Assembly: GCA_964433135.1 (NCBI GenBank)
Contig: CAYSQW010000010.1
Coordinates: 22,766 to 86,765, forward strand
Direction of reading: 5' to 3'
Source of the DNA: CAYSQW01 sp964433135
GTDB lineage: Bacteria > Acidobacteriota > Aminicenantia > Aminicenantales > Aminicenantaceae
DNA: 64,000 nucleotides
Made by a program: the position numbers and the translations under genes. The notes below the pieces were generated by a model that ran no database searches, was not told the origin of the DNA, and saw only the letters and a program-made list of their open reading frames with translations. Positions 1-8,563 of this stretch are shown here, in pieces. Positions within the stretch are counted from its first letter, which is position 1; each line of letters opens with the position of its first letter.

Positions 1-1159
1 CATACGAGAAACGGCGCCAAGCCTGAAAAAGGCCGCCGATACCCTGCGGGACGTCATCACGGCCGATCTGAAATACAGCCGTGTTTTCACGACGCTCCCA
101 TCCAGCTACTACGGGTACATCCGGCCGTTGAATCCGGAGCGTATCTTCTTCAAGGATTGGGAATCGATCCAGGCGAAACTGCTTTTCGTCGGAGAAGTCG
201 CGACCGCGGGCGGCGAAGATCTTCTCGTCGAGGCAAAAATCTACGATGTCAAGTCCGAAAGATTCATCGTCGGCAAACGCTATCAAACGGAAAAAGATCT
301 TCTTCGTTTGGTCGCGCATAAAATTTCCAATGAATTCATGAAAATCTATGGAGAGCCCGAGATCTTCACCACGAAAATCATTTTCGTTTCCAACCGGGAC
401 GAAAACGATGAACTTTACATGATGGACTACGACGGGTACAACCAGACCCGATTGACTTTCAATAAATACAAGGATTACATGCCCTCCTGGTCGATGGACG
501 GGTCCAAGATCGCCTACACGGTATATCGCGGCGGCCTGACCGGATTATACATGCTGGATGTCTTCGCGGGAAAACGATCGGAAATCTACACGAAAGGGAC
601 CAGTTACGGCGCATCTTTTTCCCCCAACGGGAAAAAGATGGTTTTTTGCTCTACCGGCGACGAGTCGAACGCCGAACTGTATATCGCCGAAAGCGACGGC
701 TCGCGCTGCAAACGCCTGACTTTCAACAAAGCCATCGATACCGCTCCTTCCTGGTCACCCACCAATCGTGAAATCGCCTTCACGTCCGACCGAGGAGGTA
801 CGCCTCAAATCTATATCATGGATGCCGAAGGATCCAACGTGCGCCGCATGAGCTTCGGAGGCAACTATCACGATGCTCCGGCATGGGCGCCCACAGGAGA
901 CAGGATCGCCTACGTCTCCCGCGTCTACTCCATATTCGACATCTACATCCTGAATCTGCAGTCGCAACAGATCGTAAAACTCACGGAGAGCAATGCCCGC
1001 AACGAGTCTCCCTGTTGGTCCCCGGACGGCCGACACCTTATCTTCTCCTCAAACCGAAGCGGAAGCATTCAGCTGTACACCATCGATTATGACGGTTCCC
1101 ATCTCAGACGTCTGACATCTCAGGGTACGAACAAACTTCCCGACTGGTCTCGAAATTGA
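1..1159 (+). CDS. tolB: TolB, periplasmic beta-propeller of Tol-Pal (5' truncated)
   Basis: The reading frame is open from base 2 at the left edge, so the true start lies upstream; the TTG at 128 is only an internal codon. The visible part carries the end of the TolB N-terminal domain and then about five PD40/WD40-like propeller blades, with repeated patterns such as PSWSMDGSKIAY, PSWSPTNREIAF and PCWSPDGRHLIF. TolB is a periplasmic protein that contacts Pal and the Tol inner-membrane complex during outer-membrane constriction at division. pal and ybgF follow directly downstream, the standard tol-pal order. The signal peptide is outside the window. Confidence 0.95.
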   Translation, partial: IRETAPSLKKAADTLRDVITADLKYSRVFTTLPSSYYGYIRPLNPERIFFKDWESIQAKLLFVGEVATAGGEDLLVEAKIYDVKSERFIVGKRYQTEKDLLRLVAHKISNEFMKIYGEPEIFTTKIIFVSNRDENDELYMMDYDGYNQTRLTFNKYKDYMPSWSMDGSKIAYTVYRGGLTGLYMLDVFAGKRSEIYTKGTSYGASFSPNGKKMVFCSTGDESNAELYIAESDGSRCKRLTFNKAIDTAPSWSPTNREIAFTSDRGGTPQIYIMDAEGSNVRRMSFGGNYHDAPAWAPTGDRIAYVSRVYSIFDIYILNLQSQQIVKLTESNARNESPCWSPDGRHLIFSSNRSGSIQLYTIDYDGSHLRRLTSQGTNKLPDWSRN

Positions 1160-1218
1160 CGGCCCGCATTTTCTGAACAGGTCGGATCGATTTTTTTAAA
1201 CCTAGTCGGAAGATGATA

Positions 1219-1249
1219 TTGACATCCGACTTGTTTAAATGTATATAAT
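1219..1249 (+). promoter_or_regulatory. Sigma-70-like promoter for pal-ybgF-ssb
   Basis: TTGACA at 1219-1224 is followed by TATATA (1242-1247, 17-nt spacer) overlapping TATAAT (1244-1249, 19-nt spacer). It lies in the 151-bp gap after tolB and about 60 nt before the pal start, so pal can be transcribed independently of tolB. Confidence 0.65.
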
Positions 1250-1310
1250 TGTCCCAGAGTGCCAAGTGTTTGCATGTAAAGGTGATAAATAAACATCCAA
1301 AGGAGTACCC

Positions 1311-1856
1311 ATGAAAAAATTTCTGATCCTTTCATTATCCTGTCTTTTGGTGTTGTCCTTTCTCGTATCCTGCAGGAAAAAAGTGGAAGAGACACCTCCT
1401 CCGCCTCCTCAGGTCAAAGAACAACCAAAGGTTGAAAAGGTTGAAAAACCTGCGGCCCCGCCTCGCCTGACTGAAGAGGAGATTTTCCAAAAGAAATCCC
1501 TGGAAGAGTTGAACGCTGAAAAACCCGTCCAATTGATCTTCTTCGATTTCGACAAATACAACATTCGCGATGACGCCAAATCCGTCCTCCAAAACAATGC
1601 GTCCTATCTGAAAAAATGGACAAGCGTAAAAGTCCTGATCGAAGGGCATTGCGACGAAAGAGGCACGGAACAGTACAACCTGGCACTGGGAGAAAAACGG
1701 GCCAAAAGCGCCTACGACTATTTGGTATCACTCGGAATTTCCCCAGACCGCCTCAAAACCATCTCCTATGGAAAAAGCCAGCCCCTCGACACCGCCAGCA
1801 ACGAAATTGCGTGGCAGAAAAACCGAAGGGCTCAATTCACAATCATCGAAAAGTAA
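1311..1856 (+). CDS. pal: Pal, peptidoglycan-associated lipoprotein
   Basis: This 181-aa protein is an outer-membrane lipoprotein that binds peptidoglycan and TolB. A lipoprotein signal ends in the lipobox LVSC, with the acylated cysteine at residue 21. A Pro/Lys/Glu-rich linker (about 25-60) leads to an OmpA-like domain (about 70-181) whose GHCDERGTEQYN motif matches the family's peptidoglycan-binding loop. The start is supported by AAAGGAG just upstream. It sits between tolB and ybgF as in most diderms. Length is typical for Pal. Confidence 0.96.
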   Translation: MKKFLILSLSCLLVLSFLVSCRKKVEETPPPPPQVKEQPKVEKVEKPAAPPRLTEEEIFQKKSLEELNAEKPVQLIFFDFDKYNIRDDAKSVLQNNASYLKKWTSVKVLIEGHCDERGTEQYNLALGEKRAKSAYDYLVSLGISPDRLKTISYGKSQPLDTASNEIAWQKNRRAQFTIIEK

Positions 1857-1859
1857 TTT

Positions 1860-2705
1860 ATGCTTAAAAAGCACTCCTTTTGGATAATCCTTACCCTGCT
1901 CATAGCCGGAGTCCATGCTCAAGCGGACCAGAGCCGGAAAGCCTACGAGCTTATCTACGATGATATCCAGCTCTTGAAACAACAGGTGCAGCTCCTGGAT
2001 GATAAAATTGATCAGAACCGGGAGGATATCCTCAGCATAAAAGCTCAGATCGACGAGCTGATTACACTCAGCCGGGCCGGACAGGTCGATCAGACCCGTG
2101 TAAAGGAAGGACAGGATGAAGTCCTCTCCCAATACCGTTCCCTTCTGGAAAAGTTCGAATCGCTCAATGATCAGCTTATCAAAATGTATGAGGATATGGT
2201 TGCGATCAAACGCGCCACCCTCCCGGTCGGGGGTGAAACCGAGGAAACCGAGCCCGAACCCGCTCCCGAAGAAGAAGTCCCGGTTCCGGAAGAAACGGAA
2301 GAAACCATCCTTCCCCTAGACCCCAATCTTTCCCCTCAGGAAGTATACAACATGGCCAGATCGGATTATCTGAAAGGAAACTTTGATTTAGCAATCGAGG
2401 GATTCACCATATACGGACAGCATTTTCCCGAAAGCCCCCTCGCGGACAACGCGCTGTATTGGATCGGAGAGTGTTTCTTCAGTCAAAGCCAATATGAAGA
2501 AGCGATCAAAAGATTCAATGCGCTTATTCTTAAATTCCCCACGGGAGACAAAATCGCCGCCGCTTATCTGAAAAAAGGAATCAGCCTGACCGAGTTGGAC
2601 AAAAAAGAAGAAGCCCTGACCGTTTTCAAGCTTCTGATCAGTAAATTCCCTCTTGAAGAAGAAACGAAGATCGCACAACAAAAGATCAAAGAACTGGGAT
2701 TATAA
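1860..2705 (+). CDS. ybgF: YbgF/CpoB-like Tol-Pal accessory protein
   Basis: This is a 281-aa periplasmic protein with an N-terminal signal peptide (cleavage near VHAQA). A predicted coiled coil (about 25-110) is followed by a Glu/Pro-rich linker (about 118-155) and C-terminal tetratricopeptide repeats (about 160-281; units such as NALYWIGECFFSQSQYEEAI). This is the classic CpoB/YbgF architecture, which coordinates peptidoglycan synthesis with outer-membrane constriction. It starts 3 nt after the pal stop and is probably cotranscribed and translationally coupled. Confidence 0.9.
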   Translation: MLKKHSFWIILTLLIAGVHAQADQSRKAYELIYDDIQLLKQQVQLLDDKIDQNREDILSIKAQIDELITLSRAGQVDQTRVKEGQDEVLSQYRSLLEKFESLNDQLIKMYEDMVAIKRATLPVGGETEETEPEPAPEEEVPVPEETEETILPLDPNLSPQEVYNMARSDYLKGNFDLAIEGFTIYGQHFPESPLADNALYWIGECFFSQSQYEEAIKRFNALILKFPTGDKIAAAYLKKGISLTELDKKEEALTVFKLLISKFPLEEETKIAQQKIKELGL

Positions 2706-2706
2706 C

Positions 2707-3168
2707 ATGAGAGACGTCAACAGCCTGAATAAAGTTATCCTTATCGGTCGTCTAGGCCAAAAACCAGAAATCCGGTATCTCCCCAGAACGGAAAAAGCGG
2801 TAGCGAATTTTTCCCTCGCTACAAACGAACGGACATTCAATCCGAGCACGAATGAAAGCGATGTCCGCGTGGAGTGGCATAGGATCGTCGTTTGGGATAA
2901 GCTGGCGGAATTCTGTGAGAAATACCTGACCCAGGGAAAACAGATTTTGGTGGAAGGCCGACTGCGGACCCGAAAATGGCAGGATCGCGATGGAAACAAT
3001 CGCTATACGACTGAAATCAACGCTTTCAACATCATTCTTTTGGGAAAGAAAGAAGACTCGGGCCCCCGGGACGATTATGCCGAACCCAGTGCGATTTCCG
3101 AGTTCCCATCCAAAAATCAGGATTCCGTGAATGGTCTCGATCCCGATGATGAAGACGTTCCCTTTTAA
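2707..3168 (+). CDS. ssb: Single-stranded DNA-binding protein
   Basis: This 153-aa protein has an N-terminal OB fold (LNKVILIGRLGQKPEIRY; WHRIVVWDKLAEF; GKQILVEGRLRTRKW) and a disordered tail ending in the acidic tip DDEDVPF, which recruits replication and repair partners. The frame is open further upstream, but the ATG at 2707, one base after the ybgF stop, gives the normal SSB N-terminus. Linkage to the tol-pal genes probably reflects transcriptional read-through rather than shared function. Confidence 0.96.
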   Translation: MRDVNSLNKVILIGRLGQKPEIRYLPRTEKAVANFSLATNERTFNPSTNESDVRVEWHRIVVWDKLAEFCEKYLTQGKQILVEGRLRTRKWQDRDGNNRYTTEINAFNIILLGKKEDSGPRDDYAEPSAISEFPSKNQDSVNGLDPDDEDVPF

Positions 3169-3258
3169 ACGGGAATCATCCGGCGAGAAGATGTAGTTTC
3201 AGGGAAAGAAGATACCTTTTGTTCTTTTCCAAACAAACCGCCCCAGGGGAGGATATCC

Positions 3259-3645
3259 ATGCCGCATAAGTGGGATGATGATTACGGTCGGCAATTCAGA
3301 GCCCAGATCACGGAAGACATCCGCCCCTGGGGAAAGTTTCGCGCCTATCCCCACAAAGATGCCGGAAGCTTGAAAATCATCACCGTCAATCCGGGAGGAA
3401 CCCTATCCCTGCAGTACCATAATCGGCGCAGTGAGTATTGGGTCGTGCTTGACGAGGGCCTGGAGGTTACGGTTAATGATACCTGCTGGAAGCCGGATAG
3501 GGCAGAGGAGATTTATATCCCCGTTCAAGCCCGGCACCGTCTGCGGTGTGTCGGCGACCACCCCGCCCGAATCATGGAAATCTGGTTAGGCCGTTCCGAA
3601 GAAGACGATATCGTACGTTTGGATGACGCCTACGGCAGGGAATAA
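3259..3645 (+). CDS. Mannose-6-phosphate isomerase-type cupin
   Basis: This 128-aa single-domain cupin resembles the C-terminal isomerase part of type II mannose-6-phosphate isomerase / mannose-1-phosphate guanylyltransferase. Visible features are RPWGKFRAY near the N-terminus, the first cupin motif (PGGTLSLQYHNRRSEYWVVL) and the second (IPVQARHRLRCVG). It would interconvert fructose-6-P and mannose-6-P, or act on a similar sugar phosphate. GGGGAGG lies ahead of the ATG. It is a lone gene converging on ptsI with only 6 bp between stops. The substrate is inferred from the family only. Confidence 0.8.
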   Translation: MPHKWDDDYGRQFRAQITEDIRPWGKFRAYPHKDAGSLKIITVNPGGTLSLQYHNRRSEYWVVLDEGLEVTVNDTCWKPDRAEEIYIPVQARHRLRCVGDHPARIMEIWLGRSEEDDIVRLDDAYGRE

Positions 3646-3651
3646 TCCCGC

Positions 3652-5415
3652 TCAAGTAACCTGATCCATAAGAAACACTTCCGGAAACTGGACCAGTACC
3701 TTTTCTATTATGAATTCTTCCACTTCCTGAGACGTGCGCAGCGACATGGCTTGCCGAACCCATTCCGTGACCATGCTGCAGTCCACCGAACGCAGGGCAT
3801 TTTTAATCCGGGGTATAAAGATCGGATTCATGCTGAAGGTTCTCAATCCAAGCCCCAACAAAACCAACGCGGACAAGGGATCCGCGGCCATTTCGCCGCA
3901 GACGGCAACATCTTTCCCGGCATTCCGCGCCGTCTCGATAATGTATTTCAAAAGGCGCAGCACCGAAGGATGCAGGGGCTTATACAAATAGGAAACCAGT
4001 TCGTTGGAGCGATCGACCGCCAGGTAATACTGGATCAGATCATTGGTGCCGACACTGATGAAATCCACTTCCTGAACAATCATATCCGTAATCGCGGCGG
4101 CGGCCGGGACCTCGATCATGACCCCGAGCGGGATGTTCTCATCGAATTTGACCTTCTCGGATCGAAGCTCCTGCTTGACTTCACGAAAAAGCTGTTTCAC
4201 TTCTTCGATCTCCTCAAATTCCGTGATCATCGGTATGATCACGCGCAGATTGCCGAGAACACTGGCTCTAAGAACGGCTCGAAGCTGGATTTTGAATAGG
4301 GGGCGGTCCCGCAGTGAAAGCCGAATCGCACGCAGCCCCAATGCCGGATTAGGCTCCTTGTCGACCTTCATCTGAGGAACTCTTTTTTCCCCGCCGACGT
4401 CCACGGTCCGGATATAGACCGGTCTCGGGTGTGCATCCTTGGCTAAACGCGAGTAAACCTGATAGTGATCCTCTTCGCTTGGATGGGTGATACTCCGGAA
4501 ATAAATGAACTCCGAGCGAAACAATCCAATGCCTTCGGCGCCGAGGGACAAAGCTAAGCCGACCTCTTCGGACAATTCGATATTCGCCATGGGATAGAAA
4601 TCGATATTATCCCGGGTGGCGGGCGTTAATTTAGCGGTCTTCTTGAGTTCCTGCTGATAATCATCGTATTTCTTTTGCTTGCTGATGAATTCTTTCCGAA
4701 TCGCAAGAGGGGGATTGATGATGACCTCACCATCCGTACCATCCACGATCAACCAGTCTCCATCTTTTACCTTGCGGGTGATATTCCGAAGGCCGACGAC
4801 AGCCGGAATATTCAATGAACGAGCCAGAATGGCGGTATGAGAGGTTTTGCCTCCCATGTCCAGAGCGACGGCCAGCACGTTGCCCCGGCTGAGGCGCGAC
4901 GCCGCTTCCGAAGGCAGAAGATCATGAGCAATCAGAATCTTTTCACCGTCATCATCCTTCTCCCGCCGACCGGCAGGTTCCAGATTGCGATACACCTTCA
5001 GTAGCACATCCGAAACATCCGATTTTCGTTCCCGGAAATATTCATCGGCGATGGCATCGAAAATCTTCCGATATTTATCATGAACCTGAGAGATGGCCCA
5101 CTCCGCCCGGGCCTCCTCCTCCCTTATGATCTTCTCCAAACCGAATAAAAGCGATTTGTCTTCCAGAATGAGTAGATGCGCTTCAAAAATGAACGCATGT
5201 TCTTCCCCAACCTTAGCCTTGATCTTATTTTTGATGAGAACAAGCTGTTTCCGGGTACGTTCGACGGCCCGGCCCAAACGCTTGATTTCATTCGGGATCT
5301 TGTTGCCGGGGATGGATTCTTTGCGCAAGGGAAAGGCCACTTTCTCCGTGAGTAGGACCTCGCCGATGGCCACACCGGGGGAGACGCCGGTTCCTCTCAG
5401 TCTGGAAAAAGGCAT
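3652..5415 (-). CDS. ptsI: PTS enzyme I (PEP-protein phosphotransferase)
   Basis: This 587-aa protein autophosphorylates on histidine from PEP and passes the phosphate to HPr. The active-site histidine is in GGKTSHTAILARS (near residue 190). The C-terminal PEP-binding barrel shows GLFRSEFIYFRS, GTNDLIQYYLAVDR and CGEMAADP. Length is normal for EI. It is the last gene of the long minus-strand cluster, 8 bp after ptsH. No EIIB/EIIC sugar permease is present in the window, so its output here is probably the regulatory branch (EIIA-Man, PtsN). Confidence 0.97.
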   Translation of the reverse strand: MPFSRLRGTGVSPGVAIGEVLLTEKVAFPLRKESIPGNKIPNEIKRLGRAVERTRKQLVLIKNKIKAKVGEEHAFIFEAHLLILEDKSLLFGLEKIIREEEARAEWAISQVHDKYRKIFDAIADEYFRERKSDVSDVLLKVYRNLEPAGRREKDDDGEKILIAHDLLPSEAASRLSRGNVLAVALDMGGKTSHTAILARSLNIPAVVGLRNITRKVKDGDWLIVDGTDGEVIINPPLAIRKEFISKQKKYDDYQQELKKTAKLTPATRDNIDFYPMANIELSEEVGLALSLGAEGIGLFRSEFIYFRSITHPSEEDHYQVYSRLAKDAHPRPVYIRTVDVGGEKRVPQMKVDKEPNPALGLRAIRLSLRDRPLFKIQLRAVLRASVLGNLRVIIPMITEFEEIEEVKQLFREVKQELRSEKVKFDENIPLGVMIEVPAAAAITDMIVQEVDFISVGTNDLIQYYLAVDRSNELVSYLYKPLHPSVLRLLKYIIETARNAGKDVAVCGEMAADPLSALVLLGLGLRTFSMNPIFIPRIKNALRSVDCSMVTEWVRQAMSLRTSQEVEEFIIEKVLVQFPEVFLMDQVT

Positions 5416-5423
5416 GGAATCCC

Positions 5424-5693
5424 CTATTCGTCCTCCTGAAATTTCTCATCGATGAGAGCCACGAGGGCTTTCAATGCCGCCGTTTCATCAGAACCGGTCG
5501 TTTTTATCGTGATCTCCGAGCCTTGAACGGCGGCCAGCGTCAGAAGTCCCAGGATGCTCTTCCCATCCACTTCATTCCCATCTTTTTCAATCCGAACGCT
5601 CGAAACGAAGCGATTGGAAAGGTTCATCAGTTTGACCGCGGCCCGGGCATGAAGCCCGAGCTTGTTCTTTATCAATACTTTTTTTTCTGTCAT
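5424..5693 (-). CDS. ptsH: HPr phosphocarrier protein
   Basis: The ATG at 5693 gives 89 aa and places the phosphorylatable histidine of LGLHARAA exactly at residue 15 and the HprK target serine of GKSILG exactly at residue 46, matching the conventional HPr numbering. This argues against the TTG at 5708, which would add five residues. Both sites are intact, so the protein can be phosphorylated by EI (His15) and by HprK (Ser46). It sits between the EIIA-Man and ptsI genes. Confidence 0.96.
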   Translation of the reverse strand: MTEKKVLIKNKLGLHARAAVKLMNLSNRFVSSVRIEKDGNEVDGKSILGLLTLAAVQGSEITIKTTGSDETAALKALVALIDEKFQEDE

Positions 5694-5708
5694 GGAATTA
5701 CTACTCAA

Positions 5709-6113
5709 TCAATTTTTTGCGCTCAGAAGGGCGCTGGCAAGATGGATATTCTTTTTTCCCTGCTCGACTACTTTTTTGGCGACATCTTTCAGATTATTGC
5801 CTCTCTGAAGAGAAACGAACTTTATCAGCATGGGGAGGTTAACCCCGGTAATGATTTCCACCTGGTTATCCTTAAGAAAGCTGAAACTCAGATTAGACGG
5901 CGTCCCTCCAAACATATCCGTGAAGATCAGAACGCCTTTCTTCTGGTTCACCTTTTTCATGGCTTGGTAAATCTTTCTTTTTGATTCCTCGACGTCATCA
6001 TACCAGCCGATCGAGATGGCCTGCATATTTACGGTTTCTCCTAGGATGATCGTCAGCGCATTCATGAGTTCCTCGGCCAATTTTCCATGGGATACGATGA
6101 TTCCACCAATCAT
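5709..6113 (-). CDS. PTS EIIA component, mannose family
   Basis: This 134-aa cytoplasmic EIIA domain of the mannose/fructose/sorbose class has its phosphoacceptor His9 in the N-terminal VSHGKLAEE and the family loop TDMFGGTPSN. In permease systems such domains feed an EIIB/EIIC/EIID complex, but none is encoded nearby. The gene sits directly upstream of ptsH, with AGAGG before the ATG. As a stand-alone EIIA-Man it may act as a phosphorylation-dependent regulator; its partner is unknown. Confidence 0.92.
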   Translation of the reverse strand: MIGGIIVSHGKLAEELMNALTIILGETVNMQAISIGWYDDVEESKRKIYQAMKKVNQKKGVLIFTDMFGGTPSNLSFSFLKDNQVEIITGVNLPMLIKFVSLQRGNNLKDVAKKVVEQGKKNIHLASALLSAKN

Positions 6114-6295
6114 GATTTACCTCTGTTTGATAATCTTCATTTATTCGGAATTCCCCGGTGCTCTTATCATCAAGACGTCAGACCGTATAATGTATTTTAC
6201 CATCTCTCGATATTAACCTTAAGATTTTTTTACGTGAAATGCAAGTATGGCCCCATGCATGGGAATAAAGCCGTCGTATCCGGGGACGAACCGGA

Positions 6296-7153
6296 CTATT
6301 TATACATATCCCGGTGATAGATCCGTGTGATGTACTTCTTCGTGGTGAGATGCGCCTCGAGCTTTTCCGCCACCATGACCGAGCGGTGCTTTCCTCCGGT
6401 ACACCCGATGGATATCGTCAGGTAACTTTTCCCTTCATCCGTGAATCGGGGGATTAAATAATCGATGAAGCGAAACATCTCCTTGAGAAATTTCCTGGTG
6501 TCGTCCGAACTGCAGATAAATTTCTGCACATCGCCGTCAAGTCCGGTTTTTTCTCTAAGCTCATCCACATAGTACGGATTGGGCAAAAAGCGGGTATCCA
6601 GAACGAGATCGGAATCCAGGGGAATCCCATACTTGTAGCCGAAACTGACGACCACGATCCGGAGCCGAACCGCGCGTCCCTCTTGAAATCTCTGCGTCAG
6701 TATTTTTTTGAACTCGGTTATATTCAGCGCGGTGGTATCGATGATTTCATCCGCCAGGGTTTTTATTCCCTCGAGCCTTTTTCGCTCCAGGATCACATTT
6801 TCCAGGATCGATTTCTTTTCCGTCAGGGGATGCGGCCGCCGGCTTTCACTGAACCGCTTGATAAGGGTTTCGTTCGACGCGTCAAGGAAGATCAAACGGG
6901 AAGACACCTTTTCCCGAATGCCGCTTAAAACTCTTGGAAACTCGGTCGCGAATCCGGCTTCCCGGATATCCACGATCAAGGCGACGCGCCCGATCTCCAC
7001 TTCTTTACGCCGCCATAGATCGACAAAGCTGGGAATGAGTTTGGCGGGCAGATTATCCACACAGTAATAACCGAGATCTTCCAGAAAACGGCTGGCGGCC
7101 GTTTTTCCCGATCCGGATAACCCCGTGATAATAAGGAAGCGTTTTCCTTTCAT
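6296..7153 (-). CDS. rapZ: RapZ/YvcJ-family nucleotide-binding adaptor
   Basis: This 285-aa protein has an N-terminal P-loop (GLSGSGKT, residues 11-18) and the conserved C-terminal GCTGGKHRSV motif of RapZ/YvcJ. In enterobacteria RapZ is an RNA-binding adaptor that guides RNase E to the GlmZ sRNA and so controls glucosamine-6-P synthesis. In other bacteria the family is a GTPase/ATPase of less clear role. It lies 11 bp downstream of hprK, within the rpoN-hpf-ptsN-rapZ order also known from proteobacteria, so the assignment is firm but the RNA target is not inferable. Confidence 0.93.
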   Translation of the reverse strand: MKGKRFLIITGLSGSGKTAASRFLEDLGYYCVDNLPAKLIPSFVDLWRRKEVEIGRVALIVDIREAGFATEFPRVLSGIREKVSSRLIFLDASNETLIKRFSESRRPHPLTEKKSILENVILERKRLEGIKTLADEIIDTTALNITEFKKILTQRFQEGRAVRLRIVVVSFGYKYGIPLDSDLVLDTRFLPNPYYVDELREKTGLDGDVQKFICSSDDTRKFLKEMFRFIDYLIPRFTDEGKSYLTISIGCTGGKHRSVMVAEKLEAHLTTKKYITRIYHRDMYK

Positions 7154-7164
7154 ATGGATATCCT

Positions 7165-8085
7165 TCAGACTTTAGGTTTCCGAATCAAGGCGCGGTTCAA
7201 TCTTCGGATCAATTCCTGCGGAGCATGCGTTCCCCTTTCCCGCTGCATATGCACCCTGCAGGCGACTTCGATCAGCGTGGCTATGTTCCTTCCCAAAGCC
7301 ACCGGAATACTCATCTGTGGGATACTCACGCCTAAGATTTCATGCTTTTCCAAGGGCTTCAATCCCAGGCGATCGTATTCTTTGCCCTCTTCCCAACGGT
7401 TCAGTTTAATAACGAGATCGATTTCCGCGTGCGGAGAGATCGCCTTGGGTCCAAAGATATCCCGAATGTTTATGATACCCAAGCCGCGGACTTCCATGAG
7501 ATCTCGTATAATTTCCGGGGCGGTTCCATAAAGTCGATGGCTTCCCCGCTTGTGAACGCAGGTAACGTCGTCGGAAACGAAATGATATCCGCGGGAGATC
7601 AACTCAAGCGTACTCTCACTCTTTCCGATCCCGGAATCACCGACGATCATGACTCCCAGTTCGGATATCTTAAGCAGTCCTCCCGAAACCAATTTCTCCC
7701 CAGAGAACAACGACGCGGTCAGCAACTTCACTTCTTCACGGCATTTTTCCCATGGAAGATCGGAACGAAACAGCGTGATCTCTTTTTTTCGGGCCTCTTC
7801 GAGCATTTCAGGAAAATACTCCGCCCGGTCGGCGGCGATGACCGCCACCATGTCATCATCCAAATGTTCTGATGCAAAAAACCGTCGTTGATTTTCCGGC
7901 AGGTTTTCGAATTCCTTAAAAAATTTCTCACCCCAAACCCGAACCGGGAGAACTTTGAGGGGCAGGGATGAAGACGCCAGAGGTCGGGAAAATCCGGCCC
8001 GTTGAACGATATGCAGTTTCAGTGATTCCTTGTGCTTTTTAAAAAAATCACGCAGCAATGGGGAAGGGGGGTTCCCTTTATTCAT
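7165..8085 (-). CDS. hprK: HPr kinase/phosphorylase
   Basis: This 306-aa bifunctional enzyme phosphorylates and dephosphorylates Ser46 of HPr. The Walker A motif is GDSGIGKSE (149-157), followed by the kinase-2-like SDD (171-173) and the HprK signature MEVRGLGIINIRDIFG (about 198-212). The substrate serine is intact in the HPr encoded downstream. One oddity is that the His-Gly pair usually found about 15 residues before the P-loop aligns by eye with Ser134-Gly135. Its 5' end overlaps the 3' end of ptsN by 8 bp. Confidence 0.95.
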   Translation of the reverse strand: MNKGNPPSPLLRDFFKKHKESLKLHIVQRAGFSRPLASSSLPLKVLPVRVWGEKFFKEFENLPENQRRFFASEHLDDDMVAVIAADRAEYFPEMLEEARKKEITLFRSDLPWEKCREEVKLLTASLFSGEKLVSGGLLKISELGVMIVGDSGIGKSESTLELISRGYHFVSDDVTCVHKRGSHRLYGTAPEIIRDLMEVRGLGIINIRDIFGPKAISPHAEIDLVIKLNRWEEGKEYDRLGLKPLEKHEILGVSIPQMSIPVALGRNIATLIEVACRVHMQRERGTHAPQELIRRLNRALIRKPKV

Positions 8086-8548
8086 TTATCTTGTCTTCTT
8101 CGTCCCGAACGGCCTCGAGGATCATCCCCGTACTTTGGGCCTTAAGCACCCGATGCAGAAGCGGTTTCGCCTTCCTGACGAGATGGGCGATCGCGGCCAG
8201 GATCTGGAGGTTCAAACTGGGGTTTTCAGGAGAAGAGACCACGAGAAAGAAAAGATGAGACGGTTTTCCATCCAGCGCGAGAAAATCCACTCCACGGCGT
8301 GATACCGCCAGCAGCACAATGGGATTCTTGACGGATTTCAGTTTGCAGTGCGGGATGGCGACGCCTTCACCGATGGCCGTGCTTCCCAGCTCTTCACGTT
8401 TGATCAGTTTTTCAAAGAGATCTTTTCCTTTTGCGATACGTTCCCGTTTCTTTAAAAATCCGACCATTTCCTTTAAAACAGCATCCCGCGAATCGGCTTC
8501 CATGTCCAGAAGGATCATGTCCTGGGTTAATAGGTTATATATTTTCAC
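8078..8548 (-). CDS. ptsN: PtsN-type EIIA (nitrogen/fructose family)
   Basis: This 156-aa EIIA-Ntr/EIIA-Fru domain has its phosphoacceptor histidine at residue 67 in GEGVAIPHCKL. In proteobacteria PtsN is the terminal acceptor of a regulatory phosphorelay controlling potassium transport and nitrogen/carbon balance. Its place between hpf and hprK, with rpoN upstream, follows the conserved rpoN-hpf-ptsN order. There is no EIIB/EIIC extension, which fits a regulatory rather than transport role. Confidence 0.92.
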   Translation of the reverse strand: MKIYNLLTQDMILLDMEADSRDAVLKEMVGFLKKRERIAKGKDLFEKLIKREELGSTAIGEGVAIPHCKLKSVKNPIVLLAVSRRGVDFLALDGKPSHLFFLVVSSPENPSLNLQILAAIAHLVRKAKPLLHRVLKAQSTGMILEAVRDEEDKINE

Positions 8549-8563
8549 TTGCTTCTCTCTGCT

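Noticed and set aside
128..130. TTG as the start of tolB
   Set aside because: The frame is open to the left edge with TolB-like N-terminal sequence, so the gene starts upstream of the window.
6114..6295. tRNA or small RNA between the EIIA-Man and rapZ genes
   Set aside because: No cloverleaf, terminator or clear promoter could be found in this 182-bp gap.
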